64,000 nt of DNA from an uncultured Bacteroidales bacterium (GTDB lineage Bacteria > Bacteroidota > Bacteroidia > Bacteroidales > UBA932). Below, piece by piece: positions 55,240 through 64,000 of this stretch (position 1 is its first letter; every line of letters begins with the position of its first letter). The translations under genes were made by a program, and so were the position numbers. The stretch covers positions 47,069-111,068 of the forward strand of contig CAJOKD010000004.1 in the NCBI GenBank assembly GCA_905235085.1, in the 5' to 3' direction. The notes beneath the pieces were generated by a model that saw only the letters and a list, made by a program, of their open reading frames with translations, did not search any database and was not told where the DNA came from.

Positions 55240-57663
55240 CTATCCGATACGAATTTTTGCATATTTGAGCAATAAAATTTTTTCTCCGTATACATCGAAT
55301 ACAATTTTCGCTTTCAAATCGGGAACCTTTCCGGTTATCTCGATTATTTTTCCGAATCCGAACCTGTTGTGTTCGATCCTCTGCCCAGCCTTCAATTCCG
55401 TCATCGGTACAGGGATGAATTCACTGTCCGGTATCTTCGGCGGAAGCGGCCGGTTGCGGAGAGCTTCCGGAGTCCTTGGGACCAATGGCCGGACCGGATC
55501 CGGCTTCCTGACCGGTTCCGGTTTCCTGAAAGGCTTCGGAGATGTCCATCCCTTGCTTCCGAAACCTCTGAAAGAATGGCGGAAAGGGAATTCCTCCTCA
55601 TCTTCGGAACTGCTCTCGAAATCTTCCATCCTCAGCGGATTGGAAATGAAGGCAGGATCTATCTCCCTTAGGAAGCGGCTCGGGGAATTGGACTCGTGCT
55701 TGCCGTTGCGCATCCTGGTACGGGCATAGGAAAGGTAAACCGCATTCTTGGCCCTGGTCATCGCGACGTAGAACAACCGCCTTTCTTCCTCGATGTCGGC
55801 CGGAGATGACAGCATACCGCCCGAAGGGAAAAGGTTCTCCTCCAAGCCGGTCACGAACACATAAGGGAACTCCAGTCCCTTGGCCGAGTGGGCAGTCATC
55901 AAGGCTATCCTGTTACGGGCATCTTCCTCATCGGTCGAATCGACTGCCGTAAGCAGAGAAATGTTCTCGAGGAATTCTCCAAGGGTCACCAGCGGATAGG
56001 TAACTTCCGATACATCGACAAGCTGGCTGTCAGTCTGCAATTCTTCCTGATACTCATTCTGCCTTTCCTCGATGAAGGAAGTCACGCTGTTCAGCAGCTC
56101 CTCGACGTTGGAGGCCCTGGACTGGCTTTCGATGGACGGATCGGACTTGAAATGGGCGTGAAGGCCGCAGGCGTCTGAAAGAGCCACTGCAAGTTCCGAA
56201 GCATCGGTATCCGGTGCCTTGGCGGCGAAAATTCCTATCATATCGCAGAAACTGCGTATCCTCGCAACCGCAGGAGCTTTCAGGCCGAATTCTGCAAACC
56301 TTTCCGAATATGCCGCCTTGAACATAGACGTTCCCAGGTCCCTTGCCATCACCGCCAACGCGCCAAGGGATGTGTCGCCGATACCTCGGGCCGGCATATT
56401 CACTGCCCGCTTGAAGGACTCATCGTCGTGGACGTTCACCACCAGCTTGAAATAGGCCATCATATCCTTCACCTCGGAGCGCTCGAAGAATGAGTTCCCC
56501 GAATAAATCACATAAGGCAGGTTCCGCTTGCGCAAGGCCTCTTCCAAAGCCCTGGACTGGGAATTCGTTCGGTACAGGACGGCGAAATCCTGGTATCTGG
56601 CGTGGTCTTCCTGCATCCTGGATATTATCTCCGAAGCGACCCTGAGGGCTTCCTCCTGTTCCGAGAAACTGCAGAGGATCCTTATCTTCTCCCCGGTACG
56701 CCCTACCGCAACGCAGTTCTTTGGTATCCTGTGTTCATTCTTGGCGATTAAGGAATTGGCTGCATTCACAATATTCGCGGTAGAGCGATAGTTCTTCTCC
56801 AGCCTGAAAACTTTGCAATCGGGATAGTCTTTCCTGAAATTGAGGATGTTCTCTATCTTGGCTCCACGGAAGGCATATATCGACTGGGAATCGTCCCCTA
56901 CCACGCATATATTCCTGCTGGTCTCGGTCAACTTCTTGAGTATCAGATACTGAGCGAAGTTCGTATCCTGATACTCATCAACGAGGACATAATCGAAGCG
57001 GGAGGCTATTGAAAGCCTCGCCTCCGGATTGTCACGAAGCAGGATGTTCATATTCAGGAGGATATCGTCGAAGTCCATCACACCGCTGTTCCGGCATTTG
57101 GAAGCATACATCGAATATATGTCACATATCCGCGGTTTGCGGGACTGGACGTCCTTCTCGACTGCCTGACGGTTGTTCCTGTATGCCGCCGCCGTGACCA
57201 GGTTGTTCTTCGCAAGTGATATCCTTGCAAGGACATCCTTCGGTTTGTACACCTTGTCGTCCAGGCCGAGCTCCTTGATGCAGGCCTTTATGGCGCTTAC
57301 CGAATCTCCGGTGTCATAGATGGAAAAGGTCGGAGGATATCCGAGTGACTGTGAATATTCCCTTAGGAATCTGATGAATATGGAATGGAAAGTGCCCATA
57401 CGGAGTTTCCAGGCATTGCGCTTCCCGACCATCAGTGCAATCCTTTCCTTCATCTCGTTCGCCGCCTTCTTGGTAAAGGTCAGCGCCATCACCCTGGATG
57501 GATCCCCTCCCTTGCTGAGAATCAGGGCTATCCTGCTTGTCAGAACCCTGGTTTTCCCTGCTCCTGCTCCTGCTACTATCAGCACAGGTCCGTCAACACA
57601 GCTCACCGCCTCTTTCTGCTCCTCGTTGAGCCCTTCCAAAATAGCATTCCCAATGTTTTCCAT
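55240..57663 (-). CDS. UvrD/PcrA superfamily 1 DNA helicase
   Basis: 807 residues. The protein unwinds DNA 3' to 5' in nucleotide-excision and mismatch repair and can clear stalled RecA or polymerase. SF1 motifs are: Q motif LNEEQKEAV, I AGAGAGKT, Ia ALTFTKKAANEM, II VDEYQDTN, III VVGDDSQSIYAFRGA, IV VFRLEKNYRST, V MTAHSAKGLEFPYVF, VI FYVAMTRAKNAVYLSYA. A C-terminal tail with Pro/Lys-rich linker ends in the Tudor-like FGKIIEITGKVPDLKAKIVFDVYGEKILL segment. It is divergent from nqrA. PcrA and UvrD cannot be told apart by eye. Confidence 0.94.
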   Translation of the reverse strand: MENIGNAILEGLNEEQKEAVSCVDGPVLIVAGAGAGKTRVLTSRIALILSKGGDPSRVMALTFTKKAANEMKERIALMVGKRNAWKLRMGTFHSIFIRFLREYSQSLGYPPTFSIYDTGDSVSAIKACIKELGLDDKVYKPKDVLARISLAKNNLVTAAAYRNNRQAVEKDVQSRKPRICDIYSMYASKCRNSGVMDFDDILLNMNILLRDNPEARLSIASRFDYVLVDEYQDTNFAQYLILKKLTETSRNICVVGDDSQSIYAFRGAKIENILNFRKDYPDCKVFRLEKNYRSTANIVNAANSLIAKNEHRIPKNCVAVGRTGEKIRILCSFSEQEEALRVASEIISRMQEDHARYQDFAVLYRTNSQSRALEEALRKRNLPYVIYSGNSFFERSEVKDMMAYFKLVVNVHDDESFKRAVNMPARGIGDTSLGALAVMARDLGTSMFKAAYSERFAEFGLKAPAVARIRSFCDMIGIFAAKAPDTDASELAVALSDACGLHAHFKSDPSIESQSRASNVEELLNSVTSFIEERQNEYQEELQTDSQLVDVSEVTYPLVTLGEFLENISLLTAVDSTDEEDARNRIALMTAHSAKGLEFPYVFVTGLEENLFPSGGMLSSPADIEEERRLFYVAMTRAKNAVYLSYARTRMRNGKHESNSPSRFLREIDPAFISNPLRMEDFESSSEDEEEFPFRHSFRGFGSKGWTSPKPFRKPEPVRKPDPVRPLVPRTPEALRNRPLPPKIPDSEFIPVPMTELKAGQRIEHNRFGFGKIIEITGKVPDLKAKIVFDVYGEKILLLKYAKIRIG

Positions 57664-57700
57664 AATGGTACGAAATTACGGATTTTTCGTGAAAAATGAG

Positions 57701-57708
57701 TACATTTG
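57701..57708 (+). promoter_or_regulatory. -7 box of the nqr operon
   Basis: TACATTTG, 38 nt upstream of the nqrA ATG at 57746. The 82-bp gap also serves the divergent helicase gene. The -33 region is AT-rich with no clear TTTG. Confidence 0.5.
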
Positions 57709-57745
57709 TAATTTGAAAAAGGAAAATCTATCAACCTTAAAAATA

Positions 57746-59089
57746 ATGTCAAACAAAATCTATTTGAAAAAGGGTCTGAACATTCCGATAAGCGGAGAAG
57801 CAGCCCTCGAAACAAAGAAAAAGATCGTGCCTGACGTTGTAGCCGTGAAGCCTACGGACTTCAAAGGCTTTTCCCCGAGACTTCTCGTCAAGGAAGGGGA
57901 CAAGGTCCTCGCAGGATCTCCAGTTTTGGCAGACAAGCAAAACCCTGACATAATGCTCACGTCTCCGGTCAGCGGAACAGTGAAGGAGATTGCCAGGGGT
58001 GAGAAGAGGAAACTGCTTGCAGTCCTGGTTGAAGCCGACGGCGAAGGACAGTCAGTGGACTTCGGTGCCAAGGATCCTTCCGGCCTATCAGCCGAGGAAG
58101 TCAAGGAAGCTCTTCTCAAAAGCGGTCTGTGGCCATCAATCGTACAGAGACCTTATGGAATCATCGCCGACACGGCAGTGACACCCAAGGCCGTTTTCGT
58201 ATCCGCATTCTCGACCGCTCCTCTTGCAGCCGACTGCGAATACGCCTTCAAGGATGAACTCGAGGCTGTCCAGGCGGGGATCACCGCAATCTCCAGGATA
58301 GCGAAGGTCCACGTGTGCGTCAACAGCGAATCTTCCATATTCTCAAAACTCAGCGACGCTACCGTGCACACCGTGGTCGCCAAGAAGCATCCTGCCGGCA
58401 ACGTCGGAGTCCAGATCAGCCATCTCTCCCCTATCAAGAAGGGAGAGACCGTGTGGACTCTCAGCCTCCTCTCGCTCGCAGCGATAGGCAAGCTGTTCAA
58501 GACCGGCAAGCTCGTCCTCGAACGCAAGGTCGCCGTCACCGGTCCTGCAGCCAAGGAACCTGCTTATTGCCAGGCCCTTCCTGGAACACCTGCAAAAGTC
58601 CTGGCCGGGCAGCTCGATCCGGACGTGGAGATCCGCTTCATCAGCGGAGACGTCCTCTCCGGTGAGAATATAGGAGCCGACGGTTACCTCGGATTCTTCG
58701 ACAATCAGCTGACGCTCATCAAGGAAGGCCGCGAAAGAGAGATCTTAGGCTGGGCGAACCCTCTCAGGTTCAACCAGTTCAGTTCTTCGATGGCATATTT
58801 CTCCTGGCTCCTTCCGAAGAAGAAGTACAATATGGACACCAACACCCACGGCGGAGTGCGCGCATTCGTCTGCTCGGACGTATACGGCAAAGTCCTGCCG
58901 ATGGACCTGTTCCCTGTCTATCTCATCAAGGCTTGCCTAGCAGGAGACATCGACAAGATGGAACAGTTCGGTATTTATGAGGTCCTGCCTGAAGATCTGG
59001 CCCTTTGCGAGTTCGTCGATCCTTCGAAGAACGACATCCAGGCCATAATCGGCAAGGGTATCGACCTGATGCTCAAGGAAATGGCTTAA
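57746..59089 (+). CDS. nqrA: Na+-NQR subunit A
   Basis: 447 residues from the ATG at 57746; the frame is open far upstream, but that part is antisense to the helicase gene. NqrA is the peripheral quinone-associated subunit of the Na+-translocating NADH:quinone oxidoreductase. YLKKGLNIPISGEA, VKPTDFKGFSPRLLVKEGDKVLAGSPVLADK and SPVSGTVKEIARGEKRKLLAV are its N-terminal lipoyl-like and domain blocks. LVTKG-type CRxLPG-like region YCQALPGTPAKVL and GFFDNQLTLIKEG follow. First of six contiguous nqr genes. Confidence 0.96.
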   Translation: MSNKIYLKKGLNIPISGEAALETKKKIVPDVVAVKPTDFKGFSPRLLVKEGDKVLAGSPVLADKQNPDIMLTSPVSGTVKEIARGEKRKLLAVLVEADGEGQSVDFGAKDPSGLSAEEVKEALLKSGLWPSIVQRPYGIIADTAVTPKAVFVSAFSTAPLAADCEYAFKDELEAVQAGITAISRIAKVHVCVNSESSIFSKLSDATVHTVVAKKHPAGNVGVQISHLSPIKKGETVWTLSLLSLAAIGKLFKTGKLVLERKVAVTGPAAKEPAYCQALPGTPAKVLAGQLDPDVEIRFISGDVLSGENIGADGYLGFFDNQLTLIKEGREREILGWANPLRFNQFSSSMAYFSWLLPKKKYNMDTNTHGGVRAFVCSDVYGKVLPMDLFPVYLIKACLAGDIDKMEQFGIYEVLPEDLALCEFVDPSKNDIQAIIGKGIDLMLKEMA

Positions 59090-59100
59090 AGATATTCACT

Positions 59101-60234
59101 ATGGAAGAAAACACAGTAAAACCAGGCCTTTTCGAGAAAGGCGGTAAATTAGGGTGGCTGCATTCCACAGTGGATGCTTTCGACACCTTCCTCCGCGTTC
59201 CTGCCACAGTGACCGCAAAGGGTTCCCACGTCAGGGATGCAATCGACATCAAGAGGGTTATGATCATCGTAGTCCTCGCCCTCGTTCCCGCCGCTCTGTT
59301 CGGTATGTGGAACGTCGGTTACCAGCACGACCTCGCAGTCGGAGACCTTCCTGGATTCTGGAACCAGTTCTGGTGGGGATTCCTCAAGGTGCTCCCTCTG
59401 TTCCTCGTTTCATACATCGTAGGACTTGCGATCGAATTCGCAGGGGCCCAGATCAAGGGTGAAGAAGTCAACGAGGGTTACCTCGTATCAGGATTCCTCA
59501 TCCCTCTCATCGTTCCTGTGGACGTGCCGCTCTGGATGCTCGCCGTCGCGGTTGCTTTCGCAGTCATCTTCGGCAAGGAGGTATTCGGCGGAACAGGTAT
59601 GAACTTCCTGAACCCTGCCCTTCTCGCCCGTGCGTTCCTGTTCTTCTCATACCCTAGCAAGATGTCCGGTTCCGAGGTATGGATCGCACACCGCTGCGGT
59701 GCAGATGCTATCTCCGGAGCCACTCCGCTGACCTTTATGGGTGACGGTATGGATGCTCTCGGAGCCGGCGGATACACCTTCTGGAATATGTTCGCCGGAA
59801 CCATCCCTGGTTCTGTCGGAGAGACTTCGGTCATCGCCATCCTGATCGGTGCATTCATCATTCTCTGGACCGGAGTTGCCAGCTGGAAGATTATGATATC
59901 TTCAGTCGCCGGCGCCCTCCTGGTCGGTTGGATCGGTAATCTCTGCGGAGTGACCGACATCCCCGCTGTCTATCAGCTTGTAATGGGCGGCTTCGCATTC
60001 GGTACCGTATTCATGGCCACCGACCCTGTGACATCGGCCCAGACTGAGACCGGCAAGTGGATCTACGGATTCCTCGTCGGAGCACTCTGCGTGACCGTCA
60101 GGTTCTTCAACCCAGGCTACGCCGAGGGCATGATGCTCGCTATCCTGCTCATGAACACATTCGCACCTCTGATCGACCACTGCGTTACCAGCAGCGCCGC
60201 CAAGAGAAGGGCGAAGAAAGTCTCAATCGTTTAA
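59101..60234 (+). CDS. nqrB: Na+-NQR subunit B
   Basis: 377 residues from the ATG at 59101, 11 nt after nqrA. About ten membrane helices. The covalent FMN site follows the consensus Dxx(S/T)GA(T/S) as DAISGAT, with Thr208 the probable FMN acceptor. RDAIDIKRVMIIVVLALVPAALFGMWNVGYQ is the NqrB N-terminal signature. An ApbE-type flavin transferase is needed but is not in the window. Confidence 0.96.
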   Translation: MEENTVKPGLFEKGGKLGWLHSTVDAFDTFLRVPATVTAKGSHVRDAIDIKRVMIIVVLALVPAALFGMWNVGYQHDLAVGDLPGFWNQFWWGFLKVLPLFLVSYIVGLAIEFAGAQIKGEEVNEGYLVSGFLIPLIVPVDVPLWMLAVAVAFAVIFGKEVFGGTGMNFLNPALLARAFLFFSYPSKMSGSEVWIAHRCGADAISGATPLTFMGDGMDALGAGGYTFWNMFAGTIPGSVGETSVIAILIGAFIILWTGVASWKIMISSVAGALLVGWIGNLCGVTDIPAVYQLVMGGFAFGTVFMATDPVTSAQTETGKWIYGFLVGALCVTVRFFNPGYAEGMMLAILLMNTFAPLIDHCVTSSAAKRRAKKVSIV

Positions 60235-60246
60235 TTATCAAGGGAT

Positions 60247-61008
60247 ATGAATACTAACGGTAACATATACACAATAATCTACACCACCGTCATAGTGGCT
60301 GTGGTGGCAGCGATTCTGGCTTTCGCGTCCCAGTCCCTCAAGTCCAGGCAGGACGACAACGAGAAAGCGGACACCATCTCACAGATGCTTACCGCCGCAC
60401 AGTTCGCGACCAAGGCCGACCTCCAGAAGCTTGGCAACACCAAGGTCCTGGCGAAATACGCCGAAGAGATCGAGCAGGCCTTCACAGTGGGAACCGACGG
60501 AAGCAAGGTTTCCGACCTGGACCTTGACAAGGTCTATTCCCCGAAGGAACTGAAGAAACAGAACTACAAGATCAAGGACGGCTCCGGCGCCGAAATCCCG
60601 GTCTTCATCTTCAAGAACGGAACCACAGTCGTACCTGTCTATGGTGCCGGACTCTGGGGACCGATCTGGGGCTACATAGCCTTCGAGCCTTCTTCCAACA
60701 CCATCAAGGGTGCCTATTTCGATCACGAAAGTGAAACTGCAGGCCTCGGTGCAAAGATCAAGGACGACCCGGCATTCCAGGCCGAATTCATCCGCGAGCA
60801 GGCTGATTTCACAAATCAGAACGTGTTTGACATTGTCAAGGGAGGAGCTCCAAAGAACGCTGACGGAACTTCCGTCATCGACAACAAGATCGATGCGATC
60901 ACCGGTGCTACTATGACTTCCAACGGTCTTGACGCTGCCATCGACACGTGGCTCGGAGCGTACTCTGCTTACTTCAAAGGTACAACCGCCAAAACAGAGG
61001 AGGAATAA
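60247..61008 (+). CDS. nqrC: Na+-NQR subunit C
   Basis: 253 residues. One N-terminal membrane helix (YTIIYTTVIVAVVAAILAFASQSL) anchors a periplasmic FMN domain. The flavinylation motif DAITGAT is present, with Thr222 the probable acceptor. The core ESETAGLGAKIKDDPAFQAEF is conserved. Ends 2 nt before nqrD. Confidence 0.95.
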   Translation: MNTNGNIYTIIYTTVIVAVVAAILAFASQSLKSRQDDNEKADTISQMLTAAQFATKADLQKLGNTKVLAKYAEEIEQAFTVGTDGSKVSDLDLDKVYSPKELKKQNYKIKDGSGAEIPVFIFKNGTTVVPVYGAGLWGPIWGYIAFEPSSNTIKGAYFDHESETAGLGAKIKDDPAFQAEFIREQADFTNQNVFDIVKGGAPKNADGTSVIDNKIDAITGATMTSNGLDAAIDTWLGAYSAYFKGTTAKTEEE

Positions 61009-61010
61009 TC

Positions 61011-61625
61011 ATGGATGCTAAACTGAAAGAAACAATACTCAATCCGATATTCAAGGGCAATCCTATCACCGTCCTTGTCCTCGGTATCTGCTCTTCCCTG
61101 GCCGTTACGGTCACGATGAAGGGCGCACTCGTGATGGCCCTCTCTGTCATCGTGGTGACAGGTATCTCAAGCCTCATCCTTTCGCTGCTCAGGAACACCA
61201 TTCCTAGCCGCGTCCGTATCATCGTGCAGCTGGTCGTCGTTGCAATGATGGTGATTCTCGTGGACCAGATCCTGAAGTCCTTCGAGGCCACTTACGCAAT
61301 CGACAAGCAACTCAGCGTGTACATCGGCCTCATCATCACCAACTGTATCGTCATGGGACGCATCGAGGCATTCGCCCTTGGCAACAAGCCTTGGCCTTCA
61401 TTCCTAGACGGAGTCGCCAACGGAGCAGGCTACGGAATGATCCTCCTGATCGTCGCATTCTTCCGTGAGCTTCTCGGAAGCGGTACACTCTTCGGAGTCG
61501 ATGTGCTGAACTGGCTCGGCTACACGCCTAACAACCTGGTTATCCTTCCTCCGTTCGCCCTCATCCTCCTCGGATGCATCGTATGGGTACAGAGGAGCAT
61601 CCAGAAAGACCTGCAGGAGAAATAA
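61011..61625 (+). CDS. nqrD: Na+-NQR subunit D
   Basis: 204 residues from the ATG at 61011, six membrane helices. ETILNPIFKGNPITVLVLGICSSLAVT and ITNCIVMGRIEAFALGNKPWPSFLDGVANGAGYGMILL are the NqrD/RnfE family blocks; the Cys in TNCIVMGR is a ligand of the intramembrane 2Fe-2S centre shared with NqrE. The sequence GAGGAGGAA before the ATG is the coding end of nqrC and may serve as a ribosome-binding site. Confidence 0.95.
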   Translation: MDAKLKETILNPIFKGNPITVLVLGICSSLAVTVTMKGALVMALSVIVVTGISSLILSLLRNTIPSRVRIIVQLVVVAMMVILVDQILKSFEATYAIDKQLSVYIGLIITNCIVMGRIEAFALGNKPWPSFLDGVANGAGYGMILLIVAFFRELLGSGTLFGVDVLNWLGYTPNNLVILPPFALILLGCIVWVQRSIQKDLQEK

Positions 61626-61640
61626 AAACACATCAAGGTT

Positions 61641-62237
61641 ATGGAATATCTCAGCTTATTCGTAAAGTCAATTTTCGTTGACAACATGATCTTCGCTTAC
61701 TTCCTGGGTATGTGCTCATACCTGGCAGTATCGAAGAATGTGAAGACGGCTGCCGGCCTTGGTGTCGCTGTCATCTTCGTCCTGCTCGTGACCCTCCCGA
61801 TCAACTACTTGCTCAACAAGTATGTCCTGGCTCCTGACGCTCTGATCAAAGGTGTTGACCTGAGTTTCCTCAGCTTCATCATCTTCATCGCCGTCATCGC
61901 AGCCATCGTGCAGATCGTCGAGATGGTCGTAGAGAAATTCAGTCCGTCGCTCTATTCCGCCCTCGGAATATTCCTGCCGCTGATCGCCGTGAACTGTGCG
62001 ATCCTCGGTGGCTCCCTGTTCATGCAGCAGAGGGATTTCGCCAATGTCGGAGAGAGCGCTGTCTATGCCCTCGGTTCCGGAATCGGCTGGTTCCTTGCCA
62101 TAGTGTCCCTTGCGGCCATCCGTGAGAAGATGTCCTACTGCAAGGTTCCCGCTCCTCTGAAGGGCCTCGGAATCACATTCATCACTGTGGGCCTGATGGC
62201 TATCGCAATGATGACTTTCATGGGTATTTCACTTTAA
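61641..62237 (+). CDS. nqrE: Na+-NQR subunit E
   Basis: 198 residues, six membrane helices. [34 protein letters not shown] and [20 protein letters not shown] are the NqrE/RnfA blocks; Cys residues in GMCSY and NCAIL are the probable iron-sulfur ligands. It pairs with NqrD to form the Na+ channel-like core. Confidence 0.95.
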   Translation: MEYLSLFVKSIFVDNMIFAYFLGMCSYLAVSKNVKTAAGLGVAVIFVLLVTLPINYLLNKYVLAPDALIKGVDLSFLSFIIFIAVIAAIVQIVEMVVEKFSPSLYSALGIFLPLIAVNCAILGGSLFMQQRDFANVGESAVYALGSGIGWFLAIVSLAAIREKMSYCKVPAPLKGLGITFITVGLMAIAMMTFMGISL

Positions 62238-62253
62238 AGAAGGAGGTACGGAT

Positions 62254-63522
62254 ATGTTCAATACAATCATCGGAGCCATCGCAACCATAGTTGTCGTAAC
62301 GCTCATCCTCGTTGCACTCCTTCTTTTCATCAAGGCAAAGCTCACTCCTTCGGGATCTGTAGGGATCGACATCAACGGAGGCAAGAAGAACCTTGAAGTC
62401 CCTATCGGCGGCGACCTCATGCACACCCTTGCAGACCAGGGAATATTCCTTCCTTCAGCCTGTGGTGGAAAGGCCAACTGCGGCCAGTGCAAGGTTCAGG
62501 TCCTTGAGGGTGGCGGAACCATCCTCCCTACCGAGACCGGTTTCTTCAACCGCAAGCAGATCAAGGACGGCTACCGTCTCGGCTGCCAGGTGAAGATCAA
62601 GGACAACATCAAAATCCAGGTCCCTGACTCAACCCTCAGCGTGAAGAAGCTCGAGTGCGAGGTCATCTCCAACAAGAACGTAGCTACCTTCATCAAGGAA
62701 TTTACGGTGAAGCTTCCTGAAGGCGAGCATCTCGATTTCAAGTCGGGTGAATACATCCAGATCGACATCCCTGAATACGACATCGATTTCGCCGACATCG
62801 ACGTGGACGACATCTACAAGTCAGACTGGGAGAAGTACGGCTTCTTCGGCATCAAAGCCAAGAACACAGTTCCTACGATCCGTGCTTACTCCATGGCTTC
62901 GTATCCTGCAGAGAAGAACATCATCAAGCTCAATGTACGTATCGCTACTCCTCCTTTCGACAGGAGCCAGCCTAAAGGCGTATTCAAGATGCTGCCGGTT
63001 CCTCCGGGAGTCGCATCTTCCTACGTCTTCACCCGCAAGCCGGGCGACAAGGTCTGGATCAGTGGTCCGTTCGGAGAATTCCTCCTTCCTAAGGATGATC
63101 CGGAGGAGCAGGAATATGTATTCGTGGGAGGTGGTGCCGGTATGGCTCCTCTGAGAAGCCACATCATGCATCTCTTCAAGACTCTGAAGACCACTCGCAA
63201 GGTCCACTTCTTCTATGGGGCGCGCAGTCTTGTCGAGGCCTTCTATCTCGAGGACTTCGCGGAGATCGAGAAGGAATTCCCGAACTTCCAGTTCCATCTG
63301 GCCCTTGACCGTCCTGACCCTGCAGCCGATGCAGCAGGTGTCAAGTACACGGCCGGCTTCGTACACAACGTTATGTACGAGACCTACCTCAAGGATCACG
63401 AGACTCCGGAAGACATCAAGTACTTCATGTGCGGTCCGCCTATGATGGTGGCTTCCGTCAACAACCTGCTTGACAGTCTGGGAGTCCAGCCTGAAAGCAT
63501 CCTCTACGACAACTTCTCGTAG
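62254..63522 (+). CDS. nqrF: Na+-NQR subunit F
   Basis: 422 residues. An N-terminal membrane helix precedes a 2Fe-2S ferredoxin domain with ligands Cys70, Cys76, Cys79 and Cys111. The FAD domain has RAYSMASYP and the NADH domain GGGAGMAPLRSHI, FFYGARSLVEAFY and FMCGPPMMVASV. It is the NADH entry point of the pump. A strong Shine-Dalgarno AAGGAGGT (62240-62247) precedes it. Last gene of the operon, followed by the terminator at 63543. Confidence 0.97.
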   Translation: MFNTIIGAIATIVVVTLILVALLLFIKAKLTPSGSVGIDINGGKKNLEVPIGGDLMHTLADQGIFLPSACGGKANCGQCKVQVLEGGGTILPTETGFFNRKQIKDGYRLGCQVKIKDNIKIQVPDSTLSVKKLECEVISNKNVATFIKEFTVKLPEGEHLDFKSGEYIQIDIPEYDIDFADIDVDDIYKSDWEKYGFFGIKAKNTVPTIRAYSMASYPAEKNIIKLNVRIATPPFDRSQPKGVFKMLPVPPGVASSYVFTRKPGDKVWISGPFGEFLLPKDDPEEQEYVFVGGGAGMAPLRSHIMHLFKTLKTTRKVHFFYGARSLVEAFYLEDFAEIEKEFPNFQFHLALDRPDPAADAAGVKYTAGFVHNVMYETYLKDHETPEDIKYFMCGPPMMVASVNNLLDSLGVQPESILYDNFS

Positions 63523-63542
63523 TCCCCTCAAGGCTGAATGCT

Positions 63543-63581
63543 GATAACAGGTGGCTGACCATCCGTCAGTCACCTGTTATC
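63543..63581 (+). terminator. Terminator of the nqr operon
   Basis: GATAACAGGTGGCTGAC and GTCAGTCACCTGTTATC form a 17-bp stem with one G-T pair and a 5-nt loop, followed by ATTTG. It lies 20 nt after the nqrF stop. Confidence 0.82.
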
Positions 63582-63661
63582 ATTTGAAATCCTCATTCCT
63601 ACTTGACCGGGACTTTCTGATTGTTGATAACTTTTTTCGGCAATCTTGGCTCGGGGTATTG

Positions 63662-63679
63662 TATCTTTGCTTACCTTTG
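63662..63679 (+). promoter_or_regulatory. Two overlapping -7-like boxes
   Basis: TATCTTTG (63662-63669) and TACCTTTG (63672-63679) are in tandem, 10 nt apart. No -33 box at perfect spacing; a TTGG lies at 63646-63649. They should transcribe rightwards into the noncoding stretch. Confidence 0.5.
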
Positions 63680-64000
63680 TATCCGGACGTCCGACCATCC
63701 GGGTTGAGAGCCCGGATCCCCGATCCTCATAGTTTAGAACAGACAGGCGCAACGATTGCGTTACGGGGGATTAATGCGCCCTATTGTTGAACCCTTTAAC
63801 CCGCTTTTGAATGAAGAAGTAGTATCACTAAACAAGACTATAAAAAGAGAATGGAGCCCACATCCGGCAAGATTGAGAGGCTCCACTCGGGTGCCATGGA
63901 TTTTGGTATTGCGCGGGGACTAGTCATCCCCGACACCCCACACCAAACAGGCGATCAAAGGTAGGCATTTTCAAGCAAATCTGCAAAATGCCTTCCCGAG
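63680..64000 (+). other. Unexplained hairpin-rich noncoding region
   Basis: No ORF of useful length is seen on either strand in this stretch. Several stems can be drawn: ATCCGGG/CCCGGAT at about 63697-63717, GGCGCA/TGCGCC (63767-63779 as the 3' arm), TGGAGCC/GGCTCCA (63852 to 63884), GGGGA/TCCCC around 63915-63931, and AGGCATTTT/AAAATGCCT at 63963-63993. It starts just after promoter-like boxes. It could be a structured RNA, a long leader of a gene to the right, or rRNA-operon leader DNA. I did not find the conserved cores of RNase P RNA, tmRNA or TPP riboswitch. The window ends before it resolves. Confidence 0.45.

Noticed and set aside
57320..57745. Upstream extension of the nqrA frame
   Set aside because: It is antisense to the N-terminal coding part of the helicase gene and lies before the TACATTTG promoter box; the real NqrA begins at 57746.
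63680..64000. RNase P RNA, tmRNA or TPP riboswitch
   Set aside because: The conserved cores (GAGGAAAGTCC, the tmRNA acceptor end and tag frame, the CTGAGA and ACCTGA pairs of TPP) are not present.

Overview
The window is a chromosomal segment of a member of the Bacteroidota, most likely an uncultured Bacteroidales. The evidence is repeated Bacteroidetes-type promoters (a -7 box TAnnTTTG about 19-20 nt downstream of a TTTG/TTG box), weak Shine-Dalgarno sites, typical families (GSCFA, DUF4493, DUF2764, a DUF1460-type amidase, S9 dipeptidyl peptidase, zinc-free L31), and complete Na+-NQR, V-type ATPase and Na+-decarboxylase operons. I see no insertion sequence, transposase, phage gene or CRISPR array. 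The DNA is moderately GC-rich and gene-dense.

Layout. 1-2.5 kb: the 3' end of tamB, a class I amidotransferase-like hydrolase and a CobW-type GTPase. 2.5-9.7 kb: a ZapB-like coiled coil, zapA, a 6S-like RNA whose closing stem includes the zapA stop codon, then rny, dsbD, a sugar transporter, a ROK kinase and gmhA. 9.7-13.4 kb: rhaB-rhaA and a divergent AraC regulator. 13.4-25.2 kb: a nucleotidase/outer-membrane-protein pair, GSCFA protein, ffh, lysA, an ABC-GntR-lipoprotein cassette, and pdxB-dciA-recF. 25.3-31.0 kb: a TPR protein, a YebC-family protein and the biotin-dependent Na+-pumping decarboxylase operon, whose gamma-like subunit is fused to a lamin-tail domain. 31.1-40.8 kb: a V-type ATPase operon (E, DUF2764, A, B, D, I, K) running into glmM and a DUF1343 protein. 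40.8-49.3 kb: rpmE, tRNA-Glu(CUC), a secreted SGNH esterase, a dipeptidyl peptidase, two transporters, a small protein with a calcium-loop motif, and a DUF1460 amidase whose signal peptide lies in another frame. 49.3-55.0 kb: a surface cluster with a modular collagen-like lipoprotein, an OmpA protein and a DUF4493 lipoprotein. 55.2-63.5 kb: a UvrD helicase and nqrABCDEF. 63.5-64.0 kb: a terminator, promoter-like boxes and an unexplained hairpin-rich noncoding stretch.

Together, three machines that can use Na+ (decarboxylase, NQR, and a V-type ATPase whose proteolipid shows Na+-ligand-like residues) suggest an anaerobe that ferments sugars through succinate to propionate and uses a sodium gradient. 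Least explained are the collagen-like cluster, the DUF2764 subunit, the lamin-tail fusion and the terminal noncoding region.
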